From Aquimarina pacifica (GTDB taxonomy: Bacteria; Bacteroidota; Bacteroidia; Flavobacteriales; Flavobacteriaceae), in contig NZ_JACC01000006.1 of NCBI RefSeq assembly GCF_000520955.1, positions 124,001-188,000 on the forward strand: 64,000 bases of DNA. The letters are read 5' to 3'. The notes under the pieces are model-generated. The model worked only from the letters and a program-made list of their open reading frames with translations, did no database searches and was not told the origin of the DNA. The position numbers were made by a program, and so were the translations under genes. Every line of letters begins with the position of its first letter. Positions within the stretch are counted from its first letter, which is position 1. Of the stretch, positions 24,906 through 34,018 are shown piece after piece.

Positions 24906-26089
24906 AAAAGCTAATTCTAATAACAGTAATCATTGTATTTACTCAAATGGCATTTAGCCAAACATATAATGATTTTAATACTGATAGTACAAGAACCTCA
25001 GAACCTTTTAAACCAAGTAAAACTCAGTTTATGATTAGAGGTTATGGCCATACAGGTCTGAATACATTAAGTAATGATGAAGAAACCGAATCATCTTATG
25101 TAGGGTCTGCCTTTGCACCCATCTTTTTATTCAAACATTCTGATAGGCTTCTGTTCGAGGCAGAGTTAGAGTTTGTATTAGAAGGTAATGAGCTTGAAGT
25201 TGGTTTAGAATATGCTGACGTCATGTATGTGCTTAATAAAAACATGACCGTTAGAGCTGGTAAGTTTCTGCTTCCATTTGGTACGTTTATGGAAAGATTA
25301 CACCCAGCTTGGATAAACAGGCTTCCCACAAGGCCATTGGGTTTTGGACATGATGGTATTGCACCTTCTTCTGGCATTGGCGTAGAACTTCGAGGCGCTT
25401 TTGATCTTGGAGGACCAAAATTGAATTATTCTGTGTATTCTACAAATGGTCCAAGACTAAAGGATGGCAGTGAAGAACCTGAAGAAGCAGGAATGCTATT
25501 GTTTCAAAATTTTGAAGACAACAATAACAGTAAAGCTTTTGGAGGACGTATTGGGTTATTACCTTTTGCAGATTCTTCAACTGAAATAGGTTTTTCTACA
25601 TATTCAACAAGTAAAGTTGGCGCTAGAGATTCAGATTACGAAAATGTTGGTGCGTTCTTATATGCAATCGATTTTGCTTTTATAAAACAAATACCTGCTA
25701 TTAAAGGGTTTATTGATATTAAAGGACAATACAATAATTCTAATATTGATGATGCTACTTTTACCGAAGTTCATGAAGATGGAGATGAAGAGGAATATAC
25801 CTTCGACAATAAAAGCAACTCGTTCTATGCCCAAATAAGCTATCGTCCAACAATGGCTAGTAGTGATTTCATGAAAAAGTTAGAGCTCGTTGGTAGGTAT
25901 TCAAATCTCAATACACCGGAAGGCGCTGAATGGGAAGAACAATCTGATCAATATGCCTTTGGGCTAAACTATTGGCTAACCTGGAGGTCAGTTATAAAAG
26001 TGGCATACCAGACAACCGACGCTGTTGGTGGTCATGATGGTGGTGGCACAACTAATGGCTTCTTTGTACACTGGGCAATTGGATTCTAA
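24902..26089 (+). CDS. Outer-membrane porin-like protein
   Basis: A 395-residue protein with a signal peptide (about 1-19, ending MAFSQ) and alternating beta-barrel strands throughout (RLLFEAELEFVLEGNELEVG, MTVRAGKFLLPFGTFMERL), ending in Phe (VHWAIGF). The AGKFLLPFG segment is typical of phosphate-selective and related porins. Substrate is unknown. It is coupled to cytochrome c genes on both sides, hinting at a redox or metal-stress role. Confidence 0.75.
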   Translation: MKKLILITVIIVFTQMAFSQTYNDFNTDSTRTSEPFKPSKTQFMIRGYGHTGLNTLSNDEETESSYVGSAFAPIFLFKHSDRLLFEAELEFVLEGNELEVGLEYADVMYVLNKNMTVRAGKFLLPFGTFMERLHPAWINRLPTRPLGFGHDGIAPSSGIGVELRGAFDLGGPKLNYSVYSTNGPRLKDGSEEPEEAGMLLFQNFEDNNNSKAFGGRIGLLPFADSSTEIGFSTYSTSKVGARDSDYENVGAFLYAIDFAFIKQIPAIKGFIDIKGQYNNSNIDDATFTEVHEDGDEEEYTFDNKSNSFYAQISYRPTMASSDFMKKLELVGRYSNLNTPEGAEWEEQSDQYAFGLNYWLTWRSVIKVAYQTTDAVGGHDGGGTTNGFFVHWAIGF

Positions 26090-26111
26090 TAAACATATAA
26101 ATACAGAAATC

Positions 26112-26417
26112 ATGAAAACAATATATAAAATAGTTTTAATCGGTTTAATGCTGCTTATAACAGGGGCGGTAATTGTAAGCTGTTCCTCTACAAAGGATAA
26201 ATATACAGCTGTTACAGATGTTGAAGACGAATTTAAAATTGAAAAATCTGGCGCACAATTATGGGGAGAAACTTGTAACAGGTGTCATTTGGCACCTTCA
26301 CCAGCAGACTATAATGATACTGATTGGGAGACCATAAGTTTACATATGAGAGTTCGGGCAAATTTAACAGAAAAGGAAAGTAATAAGATATTGGAATTTC
26401 TAAAATCTGCCAATTAA
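26112..26417 (+). CDS. Small c-type cytochrome lipoprotein
   Basis: 101 residues from the ATG at 26112; a longer frame runs back into the porin gene and is rejected. The lipobox is IVSC (C24) and the haem site CNRCH (C55, C58, H59), with a Met in LHMRVRANL as possible axial ligand. It is 22 bp after the porin in the same transcript and is probably an outer-membrane or periplasmic electron carrier. Confidence 0.82.
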   Translation: MKTIYKIVLIGLMLLITGAVIVSCSSTKDKYTAVTDVEDEFKIEKSGAQLWGETCNRCHLAPSPADYNDTDWETISLHMRVRANLTEKESNKILEFLKSAN

Positions 26418-26427
26418 TAGCTTATAA

Positions 26428-26471
26428 CACATTTCCCTTACCTATAGTTTAAAATGGATTTTGGGAATGTG
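26428..26471. terminator. Imperfect hairpin after the cytochrome lipoprotein
   Basis: CACATTTCCC pairs with GGGAATGTG across a 25-nt loop. There is no clear T-run. It fills the longest gap (95 bp) in the plus-strand gene run between 24474 and 56339 and may mark a transcript boundary. Confidence 0.3.
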
Positions 26472-26512
26472 ATTATTAATTACAAATGAATGTTTAACTA
26501 AAAACAAATATT

Positions 26513-26800
26513 ATGAAAAAACTAGCAATTATTTTATCTGCGATTGGGCTTTTAAGCTTAAACAGTTGCAGTCAAGAAACTGATGTAAAGGCAATGCTTG
26601 AAAATTCTGAAACACGGAGTGAAATCATAAAAACCATTTCAGAAAACCACGATTTCATGACAGAATTCATGGCAACTATGCGAGGCAATAATCACGCCAT
26701 GCAAATGATGCAGGGCAACAAAAAAATGACGGGAAATATGATGAACAATAATGATGAGGGTTCCCAACCAAATGAAGAAGACCATTCTTCACATCACTAA
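26513..26800 (+). CDS. Met/His-rich small lipoprotein
   Basis: A 95-residue lipoprotein (LLSLNSC, Cys about 19). A helical segment (ENHDFMTEFMATMRGNNHAM) is followed by a Met/Asn-rich stretch (QMMQGNKKMTGNMMNN) and a tail ending HSSHH. Methionine and histidine clusters of this kind bind Cu(I)/Cu(II), so a periplasmic copper buffer is likely. No named family is recognised. Confidence 0.7.
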   Translation: MKKLAIILSAIGLLSLNSCSQETDVKAMLENSETRSEIIKTISENHDFMTEFMATMRGNNHAMQMMQGNKKMTGNMMNNNDEGSQPNEEDHSSHH

Positions 26801-26816
26801 TCTAAAAAAAGAGACA

Positions 26817-27080
26817 ATGAAAAATCACTGGATATGGATGGTCATCGGATGTGGCCTACCACTACTGTTCATCTTTTTAGCGCCATCATTTGGTATAGGA
26901 GACGGTTCATCCCTCTTCATTTTCATCATTTTCATGTTCGCCATCCACCTATTTATGCCTCATGGCTCACATGGCCATGGAGGGCATAACCATTCTGAAA
27001 AACAGAATAATCATAAACATGGTGAAGGAACATCTTCGGCTGAGACAAAAAAAGAACACAAAGGGCATCAACATCACTAA
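26817..27080 (+). CDS. Small His-rich membrane protein (DUF2933-like)
   Basis: 87 residues from the ATG at 26817; an upstream ATG would overlap the lipoprotein gene. Two hydrophobic helices (MKNHWIWMVIGCGLPLLFIF, then FIFIIFMFAIHLFM) are followed by a His-rich tail (HGSHGHGGHNH ... GHQHH). The first helix resembles DUF2933 small membrane proteins that travel with copper genes. It is likely a metal-binding inner-membrane peptide. Confidence 0.65.
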   Translation: MKNHWIWMVIGCGLPLLFIFLAPSFGIGDGSSLFIFIIFMFAIHLFMPHGSHGHGGHNHSEKQNNHKHGEGTSSAETKKEHKGHQHH

Positions 27081-27092
27081 ATACTTAAAACA

Positions 27093-27308
27093 ATGAAGCA
27101 AAAATTTCAAATAAACGGTATTAGTTGTGGTGGATGTGTTTCACGCGTCAAGAAAAACTTAGAAGCACATCCCAACATAGAAAAAGCAGAAATTTTTCTA
27201 GCACCAAAAGGGGCTACACTCATTAAGATGAAGGAAAACCTTTCAATTGCTGAATTGCAAAAACAGCTCAGCAAACTTAACGGATATACAATAACAGAAA
27301 TAAATTAA
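27093..27308 (+). CDS. HMA-domain copper chaperone (CopZ-like)
   Basis: A 71-residue single-domain protein with the HMA metal loop GISCGGCVSRVKKNLE and the full beta-alpha-beta-beta-alpha-beta layout (KAEIFLAPKGATLIKM). It would carry Cu(I) in the cytoplasm to an ATPase or regulator. The CPH-type copper ATPase at 51767 is a possible partner. It lies 12 bp after the His-rich membrane protein. Confidence 0.88.
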   Translation: MKQKFQINGISCGGCVSRVKKNLEAHPNIEKAEIFLAPKGATLIKMKENLSIAELQKQLSKLNGYTITEIN

Positions 27309-27330
27309 TAACAACTAAAAATTAAAGATT

Positions 27331-27549
27331 ATGCATTTTTACGACGGACATTTTGGAGGCATGCACCTAATATGGTGGATTATATGGATAGCATTCATTG
27401 CTTGGATATTCTTTATCCCAGCAGACATCCCATATCAAAAAACAAAGAAAGACAGCCCATTGGATATTTTAAAAAAGCGTTTAGCAAAAGGTGAGATATC
27501 CAAGGAGGAATATGAAGAGTCAAAAAAGATTTTAAACGCTAACAACTAA
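27331..27549 (+). CDS. SHOCT-domain membrane peptide
   Basis: A 72-residue protein with one membrane helix (LIWWIIWIAFIAWIFFI) and a C-terminal SHOCT motif (DILKKRLAKGEISKEEYEES). SHOCT peptides are small interaction or assembly elements, often in metal-efflux clusters. Function is unknown. Confidence 0.8.
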   Translation: MHFYDGHFGGMHLIWWIIWIAFIAWIFFIPADIPYQKTKKDSPLDILKKRLAKGEISKEEYEESKKILNANN

Positions 27550-27565
27550 TTAAAAACTAGAAATT

Positions 27566-27844
27566 ATGAATCGATTTAATGTAAAAAAACTAGGATTTGC
27601 CTTCGGTCTTACTGGTGCCTTAATTTATATAGGCTGTATGATTGTAATGGCAACGGCAGGTCAAGAAGGTACAATATCTTTTTTTAATAGCCTTTTACAC
27701 GGGTTAGATACTACTAGTATTATAAGAATGGATGTACCACTATTGGAAGCGTTCTTTGGTATTGTACAAACATTTATTATAGGATGGCTTATTGGTGCTT
27801 GTATTGGAGCCTTTTACAATGCACAAATAAAAGTGAAAAAATAA
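27566..27844 (+). CDS. DUF5676-like two-helix membrane protein
   Basis: A 92-residue protein with two hydrophobic helices (AFGLTGALIYIGCMIVMA; GIVQTFIIGWLIGACIGAFY) separated by a short loop, matching the DUF5676 membrane family seen beside copper genes. Function unknown. It is 16 bp after the SHOCT gene. Confidence 0.7.
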   Translation: MNRFNVKKLGFAFGLTGALIYIGCMIVMATAGQEGTISFFNSLLHGLDTTSIIRMDVPLLEAFFGIVQTFIIGWLIGACIGAFYNAQIKVKK

Positions 27845-27854
27845 AAAAGATAAG

Positions 27855-28565
27855 ATGCAATACGTCTGGTTTATATGGTCACTTATAATTCTCGCTCTCT
27901 GGGCGGCAATCTATTTGTCAAAAAAAAGACATAGAAAAGAAATGCTCAAAATGAGCCTCATCACTATGCCTTTCGGGTTAACAGAGCCCTTATTTGTTCC
28001 AGAATATTGGTTTCCACCTTCGCTGTTCGATTTGACAGAAAAAACAGGTTTCGACATAGAGAGCCTTATTTTTTCTTTTGCTATTGGAGGGATTGGTGCG
28101 GTACTTTACAACCTTATTTTTAAGCGAAGCCTCGTTGAAATTCCGCATAGCGAGCGTGGTCAACAAAGACATCGATTGCATATTTATATTCTCTTTATAC
28201 CAGCGCTTGTATTTCTTACACTTGCCCTATTTACTTCACTTAACCATATTTATTGTGGCATTATAGCCTTATTTATTGGTGGATTGGCAACACTCTATTG
28301 TCGCCCAGATTTGAAAGGAAAGATTTGGGTTGGGGGAATCTTGTTTACCATACTGTACTTCATTTATTTCGGAAGTATTCTTCCGTTTTATCCTCAATAT
28401 GTGGAGCTGTACTGGAATCTCGACAACCTAACCCATATTCTTTTCTTGGGCATTCCAATAGAAGAATTGCTGTTCGCATTCACTTTTGGAATGTACTGGT
28501 CGGGATTATTTGAGCATTTGTATTGGCATAAACTAATAAGCATAAATAAAACTTATAATCAATAA
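27855..28565 (+). CDS. Lycopene-cyclase-domain-like membrane protein
   Basis: A 236-residue integral membrane protein with about seven helices. Two internal repeats each carry a Pro/Glu motif (MPFGLTEPLFVPEYWFPP; FLGIPIEELLFAFTFGMYW). The second is the PxEE pattern of CrtY-type / lycopene cyclase domains. No other carotenoid gene is in the window, so lycopene is unlikely to be its substrate here. It sits 10 bp after the DUF5676 gene and 2 bp before a TRASH-like protein gene, so it belongs to the metal/stress transcript. Confidence 0.65.
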   Translation: MQYVWFIWSLIILALWAAIYLSKKRHRKEMLKMSLITMPFGLTEPLFVPEYWFPPSLFDLTEKTGFDIESLIFSFAIGGIGAVLYNLIFKRSLVEIPHSERGQQRHRLHIYILFIPALVFLTLALFTSLNHIYCGIIALFIGGLATLYCRPDLKGKIWVGGILFTILYFIYFGSILPFYPQYVELYWNLDNLTHILFLGIPIEELLFAFTFGMYWSGLFEHLYWHKLISINKTYNQ

Positions 28566-28567
28566 AA

Positions 28568-29095
28568 ATGAAACAAATGAAACAAAGATCATTCAAACAA
28601 AAGAACCAAAAAACTATAGTATTAACGGCAGAAAACCCAATCGGAAGAATATTAAAACTGTCCATTAGCATTCTAGTCCTACTAGTAGCCTTCTTAATAT
28701 TTATTTCATGTTCCGACAAGAAAAAACAAAAGGCTGAAACAGCAACACTAACAGTCACAAAAACAAAACCCATTCAAACGAATTCAACTGTTTCTTCTCA
28801 AGTAACTTATGAAATCGTACCAAATGAAAAAGTCTGTATGGTAAACGACAGATTTATGGGTGTAAAACAAATACCTATAGATGTAGATGGAACAACTTAC
28901 TTCGGGTGTTGTCAAGGTTGTGTTGAAAAATTACAGAAAAATATAGATGATGTCCGCTTCGGAAGTAATCCACTCAATGATAAAAAAGTAGATAAAGCTT
29001 CGGCAGTTATTGTTCAGGACAAAGGCAACGGAAGTGTTTTTTATTTCGCTTCTAAAGAAGATGCCCAAGATTTTATAAGTAAGAATAAAGCATAA
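28568..29095 (+). CDS. Lipoprotein-like protein with TRASH-type metal motif
   Basis: A 175-residue protein with an N-terminal basic region, one hydrophobic segment ending FLIFISCSDKKKQK (possible lipobox), a Thr-rich linker, and a C-terminal domain. That domain has KVCMVNDRFMG then TTYFGCCQGCVEKLQK, a YHS/TRASH-like metal pattern. A role in copper sensing or delivery outside the cytoplasm is inferred. It starts 2 bp after the cyclase-like gene; an in-frame ATG 9 nt later is an alternative start. Confidence 0.7.
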   Translation: MKQMKQRSFKQKNQKTIVLTAENPIGRILKLSISILVLLVAFLIFISCSDKKKQKAETATLTVTKTKPIQTNSTVSSQVTYEIVPNEKVCMVNDRFMGVKQIPIDVDGTTYFGCCQGCVEKLQKNIDDVRFGSNPLNDKKVDKASAVIVQDKGNGSVFYFASKEDAQDFISKNKA

Positions 29096-29120
29096 TAAAC
29101 ATAATTGATAAAACATTTAA

Positions 29121-29585
29121 ATGATGAAAATAGTGTTAGCAATAGACGGTTCAGAATTTAGCAAAGCTGCTGTAGATGAACTCAATAAAATGACATTACC
29201 GTCATATACTGAAATCTACATTATAAATGTATATGAATATCCTAAAACAACCGGTTTGGGGTTGCATACTATGGGCGGAAGGACAGGAAATTACATAGAA
29301 GAAATTAGAAGTAACGCTCAAAAATTGGGAAACAAAATCGTTTCAGAAGCTTCCGATAAAATCAAAGCTGAAAACAAGGCACTCACCATAACCACAAATG
29401 TTGTTAGTGGACTGCCCAAAAGTGCCATTCTCGAAAAAGCTGAAGATTGGGATGCCGATTTAATCGTAGTTGGCTCTCAAGGGCAGGGAGCATTTTCACG
29501 CTTTCTATTAGGCTCTGTTTCCCAGTATTTGGCAACACACGCCAAATGTTCAGTAATGATTGTAAAAGACAAGGGCGTAAAGTAA
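29121..29585 (+). CDS. Universal stress protein, single domain
   Basis: A 154-residue UspA fold (MKIVLAIDGSEFSKAAVDEL) with the ATP-binding signature GSQGQGAFSRFLLGSVSQYL near the C-terminus. It is expected to bind ATP and act in energy-stress adaptation. It opens the stress/energy part of the plus-strand cluster. The ATG at 29121 is doubled, so the start may be 29124. Confidence 0.9.
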   Translation: MMKIVLAIDGSEFSKAAVDELNKMTLPSYTEIYIINVYEYPKTTGLGLHTMGGRTGNYIEEIRSNAQKLGNKIVSEASDKIKAENKALTITTNVVSGLPKSAILEKAEDWDADLIVVGSQGQGAFSRFLLGSVSQYLATHAKCSVMIVKDKGVK

Positions 29586-29618
29586 ACTATTGCCAACACC
29601 AATAATAAAAAAATAAAT

Positions 29619-31013
29619 ATGAATGTCAAACACGCAAATAATAGCACAAATAACTCTAGCTGCAAGGTAATGGATGATATCTGCCTTCCAGATTCTGATC
29701 TACCTCGCGTAGTTATCATTGGTGGTGGATTTGCTGGTCTGGCATTGATAGAAAAATTGAAACACAAAGAGGTACAAGTTGTGTTGTTCGATAAAAATAA
29801 CTTCCATCAATTTCAACCCTTATTCTATCAAGTGGCAACAAGTGCCTTGGAACCTGACAGCATTGTTTTTCCATTTAGAAAACAATTTAAGGGCTATAAA
29901 AATGTAGTGTTCCGTTTGGCCGAAGTCGAGGAAATTCAACCCTCATCAAATACACTAATAACTTCAAAAGGAAAAGTTCACTTCGACTATTTGGTACTTG
30001 CAACTGGTACGACCACCAATTTTTTCGGAATGGATTCCGTAGCCCAGAACAGTTTGGGAATGAAGGATATTCGCGATTCCCTGAACATTCGTCATATGAT
30101 GTTGCAAAACCTGGAACAAGCAGCCATTACCTGCGATGATGATGTACGGGATGCCCTAACAAATTTTGTTATCGTTGGAGGTGGTCCCGCTGGCGTAGAA
30201 ATGGCAGGAGCTTTGGCTGAATTTTGCAAATACATTCTACCGAAGGATTATCCAGAGTACCCTTCTTCCATTATGAACATTTACTTAATAGAAGCTAATG
30301 AGGAGTTGTTAAGCACAATGTCAGACAAAGCATCATCAAAAACTTTAAAGTATTTGAAAGACTTGAATGTAAAAGTACTATTCAATGAGTCGGTAAGTGA
30401 CTATGATGGCTCGCAGGTTACCACAAAAAATGGAAAGAAAATTTTAGCAAAAAACCTAATCTGGACAGCTGGCGTAAAAGGTCAATTCCCAAAAGGTGTA
30501 GAAGAAAAACACGTAGTAAAAGGCAACCGGATTAAAACCGATTCCTATTTAAAAGTAGAAGGTTTTGAAAACATTTTTGCCATAGGCGACATAGCGGCTA
30601 TGATTACAGAAAACACACCAAAAGGGCATCCACAGGTGGCTCAAACAGCGATTCAACAAGGCAAATATCTTGGTGAATCCTTGTTGAGGCTTATGAAAAA
30701 CAAACACATAGAACCTTTTCACTATAAAGATAAAGGTTCCTTGGCTACTGTAGGAAAGCGTAAGGCAGTCGCTGATTTGGGCAAATTCAAATTTGCAGGT
30801 TATTTCGCTTGGCTCTTATGGTCAATTGTACACTTATTATCCATAAGCGGATTTAGAAATAGATTGATGGTTGGTTTTAATTGGGCGGTAAGCTATTTCA
30901 CTTATGAAAAGAGCAACCGCCTGATTATTAGAAATTTTAAGCCACAAACCGTTAGTCAACAAACAAAACTTAAAATAGATAATAAAGAAGAAGTTGAAAA
31001 TATAACCCGATAA
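29619..31013 (+). CDS. Type II NADH dehydrogenase (NDH-2-like)
   Basis: A 464-residue FAD/NAD oxidoreductase. FAD motif at about 29-46 (RVVIIGGGFAGLALIEKL), NAD motif at about 185-200 (FVIVGGGPAGVEMAGALAEF), second FAD motif FAIGDIAAM, and a C-terminal hydrophobic helix region (YFAWLLWSIVHLLSI) for membrane attachment. It would oxidise NADH and reduce quinone without pumping protons, useful when redox balance matters more than yield. Its stop overlaps the nhaA start by 1 bp. Confidence 0.9.
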   Translation: MNVKHANNSTNNSSCKVMDDICLPDSDLPRVVIIGGGFAGLALIEKLKHKEVQVVLFDKNNFHQFQPLFYQVATSALEPDSIVFPFRKQFKGYKNVVFRLAEVEEIQPSSNTLITSKGKVHFDYLVLATGTTTNFFGMDSVAQNSLGMKDIRDSLNIRHMMLQNLEQAAITCDDDVRDALTNFVIVGGGPAGVEMAGALAEFCKYILPKDYPEYPSSIMNIYLIEANEELLSTMSDKASSKTLKYLKDLNVKVLFNESVSDYDGSQVTTKNGKKILAKNLIWTAGVKGQFPKGVEEKHVVKGNRIKTDSYLKVEGFENIFAIGDIAAMITENTPKGHPQVAQTAIQQGKYLGESLLRLMKNKHIEPFHYKDKGSLATVGKRKAVADLGKFKFAGYFAWLLWSIVHLLSISGFRNRLMVGFNWAVSYFTYEKSNRLIIRNFKPQTVSQQTKLKIDNKEEVENITR

Positions 31014-32353
31014 TGTTGAAAACTAAAACATATAGTGGAATTCATAGTGTATTCAATGCTACCTCAAAAGGCTTGAACAACACAGGTATTGTACTTCTCA
31101 TTGCGGTCATCATTGCAATGGTATGGGCCAATTCACCTTGGCAAGAAATCTACCGCGGTTTAATGAAAACTAACATCTCATTTACCATAGGCCGTTTTGA
31201 AATTACTGAACCGCTGTTACTTTGGATTAACGATGGGCTGATGGCATTGTTCTTCCTTCAAGTAGGACTAGAATTAAAAAGAGAAATATTGGGCGGAAAG
31301 CTTTCAACTCTTCAAAATGCTGTACTTCCTATTGGGGCTGCCGTAGGTGGCATGGTTTTTCCTGCCTTTATTTATTTTCTATTTAATACCACAGGTGAAG
31401 CTTCTCAAGGCTGGGGCATTCCTATGGCAACAGATATTGCATTTTCTTTGGGTGTATTGGCACTTTTTGGAAAGCGTTTACCCGTAGCTCTGCGCGTATT
31501 TTTGGTAACGCTTGCAATCGTTGATGACTTGGGAGGTGTCTTGGTGATAGCGCTCTTTTATACATCGGGCATTTCAACAATGGATTTGTTCCACGCACTA
31601 CTTTTCTTCGGCTTATTGATAATTGGCAATTATGCAGGCGTCAGAAAAACTTGGTTTTATGCCATTATAGGGATAGGTGGTGTATGGTTGGCTTTCTTTT
31701 TCTCTGGAGTTCATCCTACTATTGCCGGTATACTGACAGCTATTGCTATTCCAGGACGTGTAAAAATTAAGGAAGATACTTTTCTAAAACGTTTAAGTAC
31801 GCTTCATTCACGTTTTACGAAAATAAAACCAGTAAAAGGAGCACTCATTTCTAGTGAGCAACTCGAAATACTGGAAGAAATCAAGTCAACAAGTTCCCAA
31901 GCAGAAACACCTCTTCAAAAGCTAGAAAAAGCATTAAATCCTATTGTTAGCTTTTTAGTGCTGCCTCTTTTTGCGTTGGCAAATGCAGGGATTCACTTGC
32001 ACGGTGAAGTTGGTCAGGTTTTACTCAATCCCATTAGTTTAGGTATTGGCGCAGGATTAGTTTTAGGAAAGTCCATTGGCATTGTATCAATTTCAAGGCT
32101 ACTTGTGGCTTTAAAACTAGCCAAATTACCCGATGCAGTAAATTGGAATCAACTATATGGTGTCGCCTTTCTGGCAGGAATCGGATTCACAATGTCTTTG
32201 TTCATCAATGAATTGGCTTTTGTAAATGAAGAATTCATTTATACGGCAAAAATCGGCATTCTGTTTTCCTCTCTTATTGCAGGAATAATCGGTTCAATCA
32301 TTTTAATTAAAAGTTCAAAAAAAATAATAACAAATAAAATAGTAAAACAATGA
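31013..32353 (+). CDS. nhaA: Na+/H+ antiporter NhaA
   Basis: A 446-residue membrane antiporter with the NhaA signature TDIAFSLGVLALFGKRLP and the paired aspartates in TLAIVDDLGGVLVIALFY. A cytoplasmic loop insert (about 255-305, charged) lies before the last helices. It exchanges Na+ for protons and could maintain pH or sodium balance under low energy. It overlaps NDH-2 upstream and the GAPDH gene downstream by 1 and 4 bp, so expression is coupled. Confidence 0.95.
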   Translation: MLKTKTYSGIHSVFNATSKGLNNTGIVLLIAVIIAMVWANSPWQEIYRGLMKTNISFTIGRFEITEPLLLWINDGLMALFFLQVGLELKREILGGKLSTLQNAVLPIGAAVGGMVFPAFIYFLFNTTGEASQGWGIPMATDIAFSLGVLALFGKRLPVALRVFLVTLAIVDDLGGVLVIALFYTSGISTMDLFHALLFFGLLIIGNYAGVRKTWFYAIIGIGGVWLAFFFSGVHPTIAGILTAIAIPGRVKIKEDTFLKRLSTLHSRFTKIKPVKGALISSEQLEILEEIKSTSSQAETPLQKLEKALNPIVSFLVLPLFALANAGIHLHGEVGQVLLNPISLGIGAGLVLGKSIGIVSISRLLVALKLAKLPDAVNWNQLYGVAFLAGIGFTMSLFINELAFVNEEFIYTAKIGILFSSLIAGIIGSIILIKSSKKIITNKIVKQ

Positions 32354-33363
32354 AAAAAATAGCAGTAATAGGATATGGTGTCATTGGTAAAAGGGTTGCT
32401 GATGCAATTGCACTACAGGATGATATGGAACTAACAGGTGTTTGCGATATCATAAGCGATTGGCGCATACAAAACGCCGTTAGAAAAGAGTATGATATCT
32501 ACGCAGCCACTGAAGAAGCAGCTGATAAAATGAAGTCTGAAGGAATTTCAGTAAAAGGAAGTATGCAGGAACTTTTGAAAAAAGCTGATTTGGTAGTGGA
32601 CTGTACGCCAAAAAACATAGCCGCTAAAAATGTAGAAATCTATAAAGCAAAAGGCATAAAATTTATTGTTCAAGGAGGCGAAAAACACAAAACCACAGGG
32701 CATTCCTTTAGTGCCGAAAATAATTATCAATCAGCTATAAACTTGGATGCTACAAGAGTTGTTTCTTGTAATACCACGTCTATTTTAAGAACCTTGACCG
32801 CTTTAAAAAGAGCTGATTTATTAGACTATGCAAGGGGAACACTTTTAAGAAGGGCTACAGACCCTTGGGAAAGTCATTTGGGCGGTATTATGAACACAAT
32901 GGTTCCCGAAAGAGATATTCCCAGTCATCAAGGACCCGATGCCCAAACTGTTGATTCTGATTTAGATGTCGTCACTTCTGCAGTAAAAGTACCTGAAACC
33001 TTAAGCCATATGCACTATTGGAATGTGAAGTTGAAAAGACAAGCCACAAAAGAGGAAGTGCTTAACGCCCTTAAAACATCTAACCGTATTAAACTAATTC
33101 AATATGACCAAGGTCTAGTTTCAAACAATACCATTAAAGAAATGTTCTTGGATATGGGAAGACCGTGGGGCGATATGTACGAAGTGGCTCTTTGGGAAGA
33201 TATGCTTAAAGTACAGGGAGACGAACTTTTTTATGCATACGTGGTCGATAACCAGGCCATTGTTATCCCTGAAACTATCGATGCTATTAGGGCACTTACA
33301 GGAATTGAAACAGATGGGGCTAAATCCATCTTGAAAACAAATCAAAGCTTATCTATTGCATAA
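32350..33363 (+). CDS. Type II (archaeal-type) glyceraldehyde-3-phosphate dehydrogenase
   Basis: A 337-residue enzyme with a Rossmann start (IAVIGYGVIGKRVADAI) and the archaeal-type catalytic segment RVVSCNTTSILRTL, with the nucleophile at Cys140. The bacterial type I signature (SCTTNC) is absent. It converts glyceraldehyde-3-phosphate to 1,3-bisphosphoglycerate and usually accepts NADP as well as NAD. Bacterial genomes rarely carry this type, and a housekeeping type I gene is expected elsewhere. It sits beside an FbaB aldolase and phosphofructokinase, making a glycolytic set on this island. Confidence 0.88.
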   Translation: MKKIAVIGYGVIGKRVADAIALQDDMELTGVCDIISDWRIQNAVRKEYDIYAATEEAADKMKSEGISVKGSMQELLKKADLVVDCTPKNIAAKNVEIYKAKGIKFIVQGGEKHKTTGHSFSAENNYQSAINLDATRVVSCNTTSILRTLTALKRADLLDYARGTLLRRATDPWESHLGGIMNTMVPERDIPSHQGPDAQTVDSDLDVVTSAVKVPETLSHMHYWNVKLKRQATKEEVLNALKTSNRIKLIQYDQGLVSNNTIKEMFLDMGRPWGDMYEVALWEDMLKVQGDELFYAYVVDNQAIVIPETIDAIRALTGIETDGAKSILKTNQSLSIA

Positions 33364-33373
33364 AGAAATACGA

Positions 33374-33991
33374 ATGTCCAACAATAGAAAAATAAAAAAT
33401 CGCTACAACAGAATAGCCAAATATTTTGACTCATTAGAAAGACCAATGGGAACAAGTGGTTTTGCTAAATGGCGAAAGGAGATAGTGTCACAAGCAACTG
33501 GTAAAACCTTGGAGGTTGGCGTTGGAACGGGCAAAAACATTCCTTTTTATCCCGAAAATATTGACATAACTGCAATTGATTTTAGTAAAAAAATGCTTGA
33601 AAAAGCCAAAGCAAAGTATCAGAATAGTCCGCTCAAAATCAATTTCCTTGAAATGGATGTGCAAAATATGGACTTTGAAGATAACACTTTCGATACCGTG
33701 ATTACAAGTTGTGTATTCTGTTCTGTTCCAGATCCTGTAAAAGGTTTAAAAGAGATTAAAAGAGTGCTAAAGCCAAATGGCCAGCTTATTATGTTGGAAC
33801 ACGTTAGAAGTAATGGTAAAGTGTTAGGCAAACTAATGGATTGGTTCAATTTCATACCACTAAATATTATGGGCGCTAACATTAATCGTAAAACCAAACA
33901 GAATTTAATAAAAGCTGGTTTCAACGATGTTAAGGTAACTGAACTATGGAAGGATATTGTAAAATACTTCTATGTGAAAAATGAAAATTAA
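33374..33991 (+). CDS. Class I SAM-dependent methyltransferase
   Basis: About 205 residues from the ATG at 33374; a TTG at 33356 overlaps the GAPDH end and is less likely. Motif I is LEVGVGTGKNIPFY, then ITAIDFSKKMLEKA, VITSCVFCSVPDP and EIKRVLKPNGQLIMLEHVRS, the UbiE/phospholipid-methyltransferase-like pattern. The acceptor is unknown. It is placed between GAPDH and aldolase in a tight cluster. Confidence 0.85.
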   Translation: MSNNRKIKNRYNRIAKYFDSLERPMGTSGFAKWRKEIVSQATGKTLEVGVGTGKNIPFYPENIDITAIDFSKKMLEKAKAKYQNSPLKINFLEMDVQNMDFEDNTFDTVITSCVFCSVPDPVKGLKEIKRVLKPNGQLIMLEHVRSNGKVLGKLMDWFNFIPLNIMGANINRKTKQNLIKAGFNDVKVTELWKDIVKYFYVKNEN

Positions 33992-34018
33992 TATAAGGAA
34001 GCTATAAAAAATAGAATT

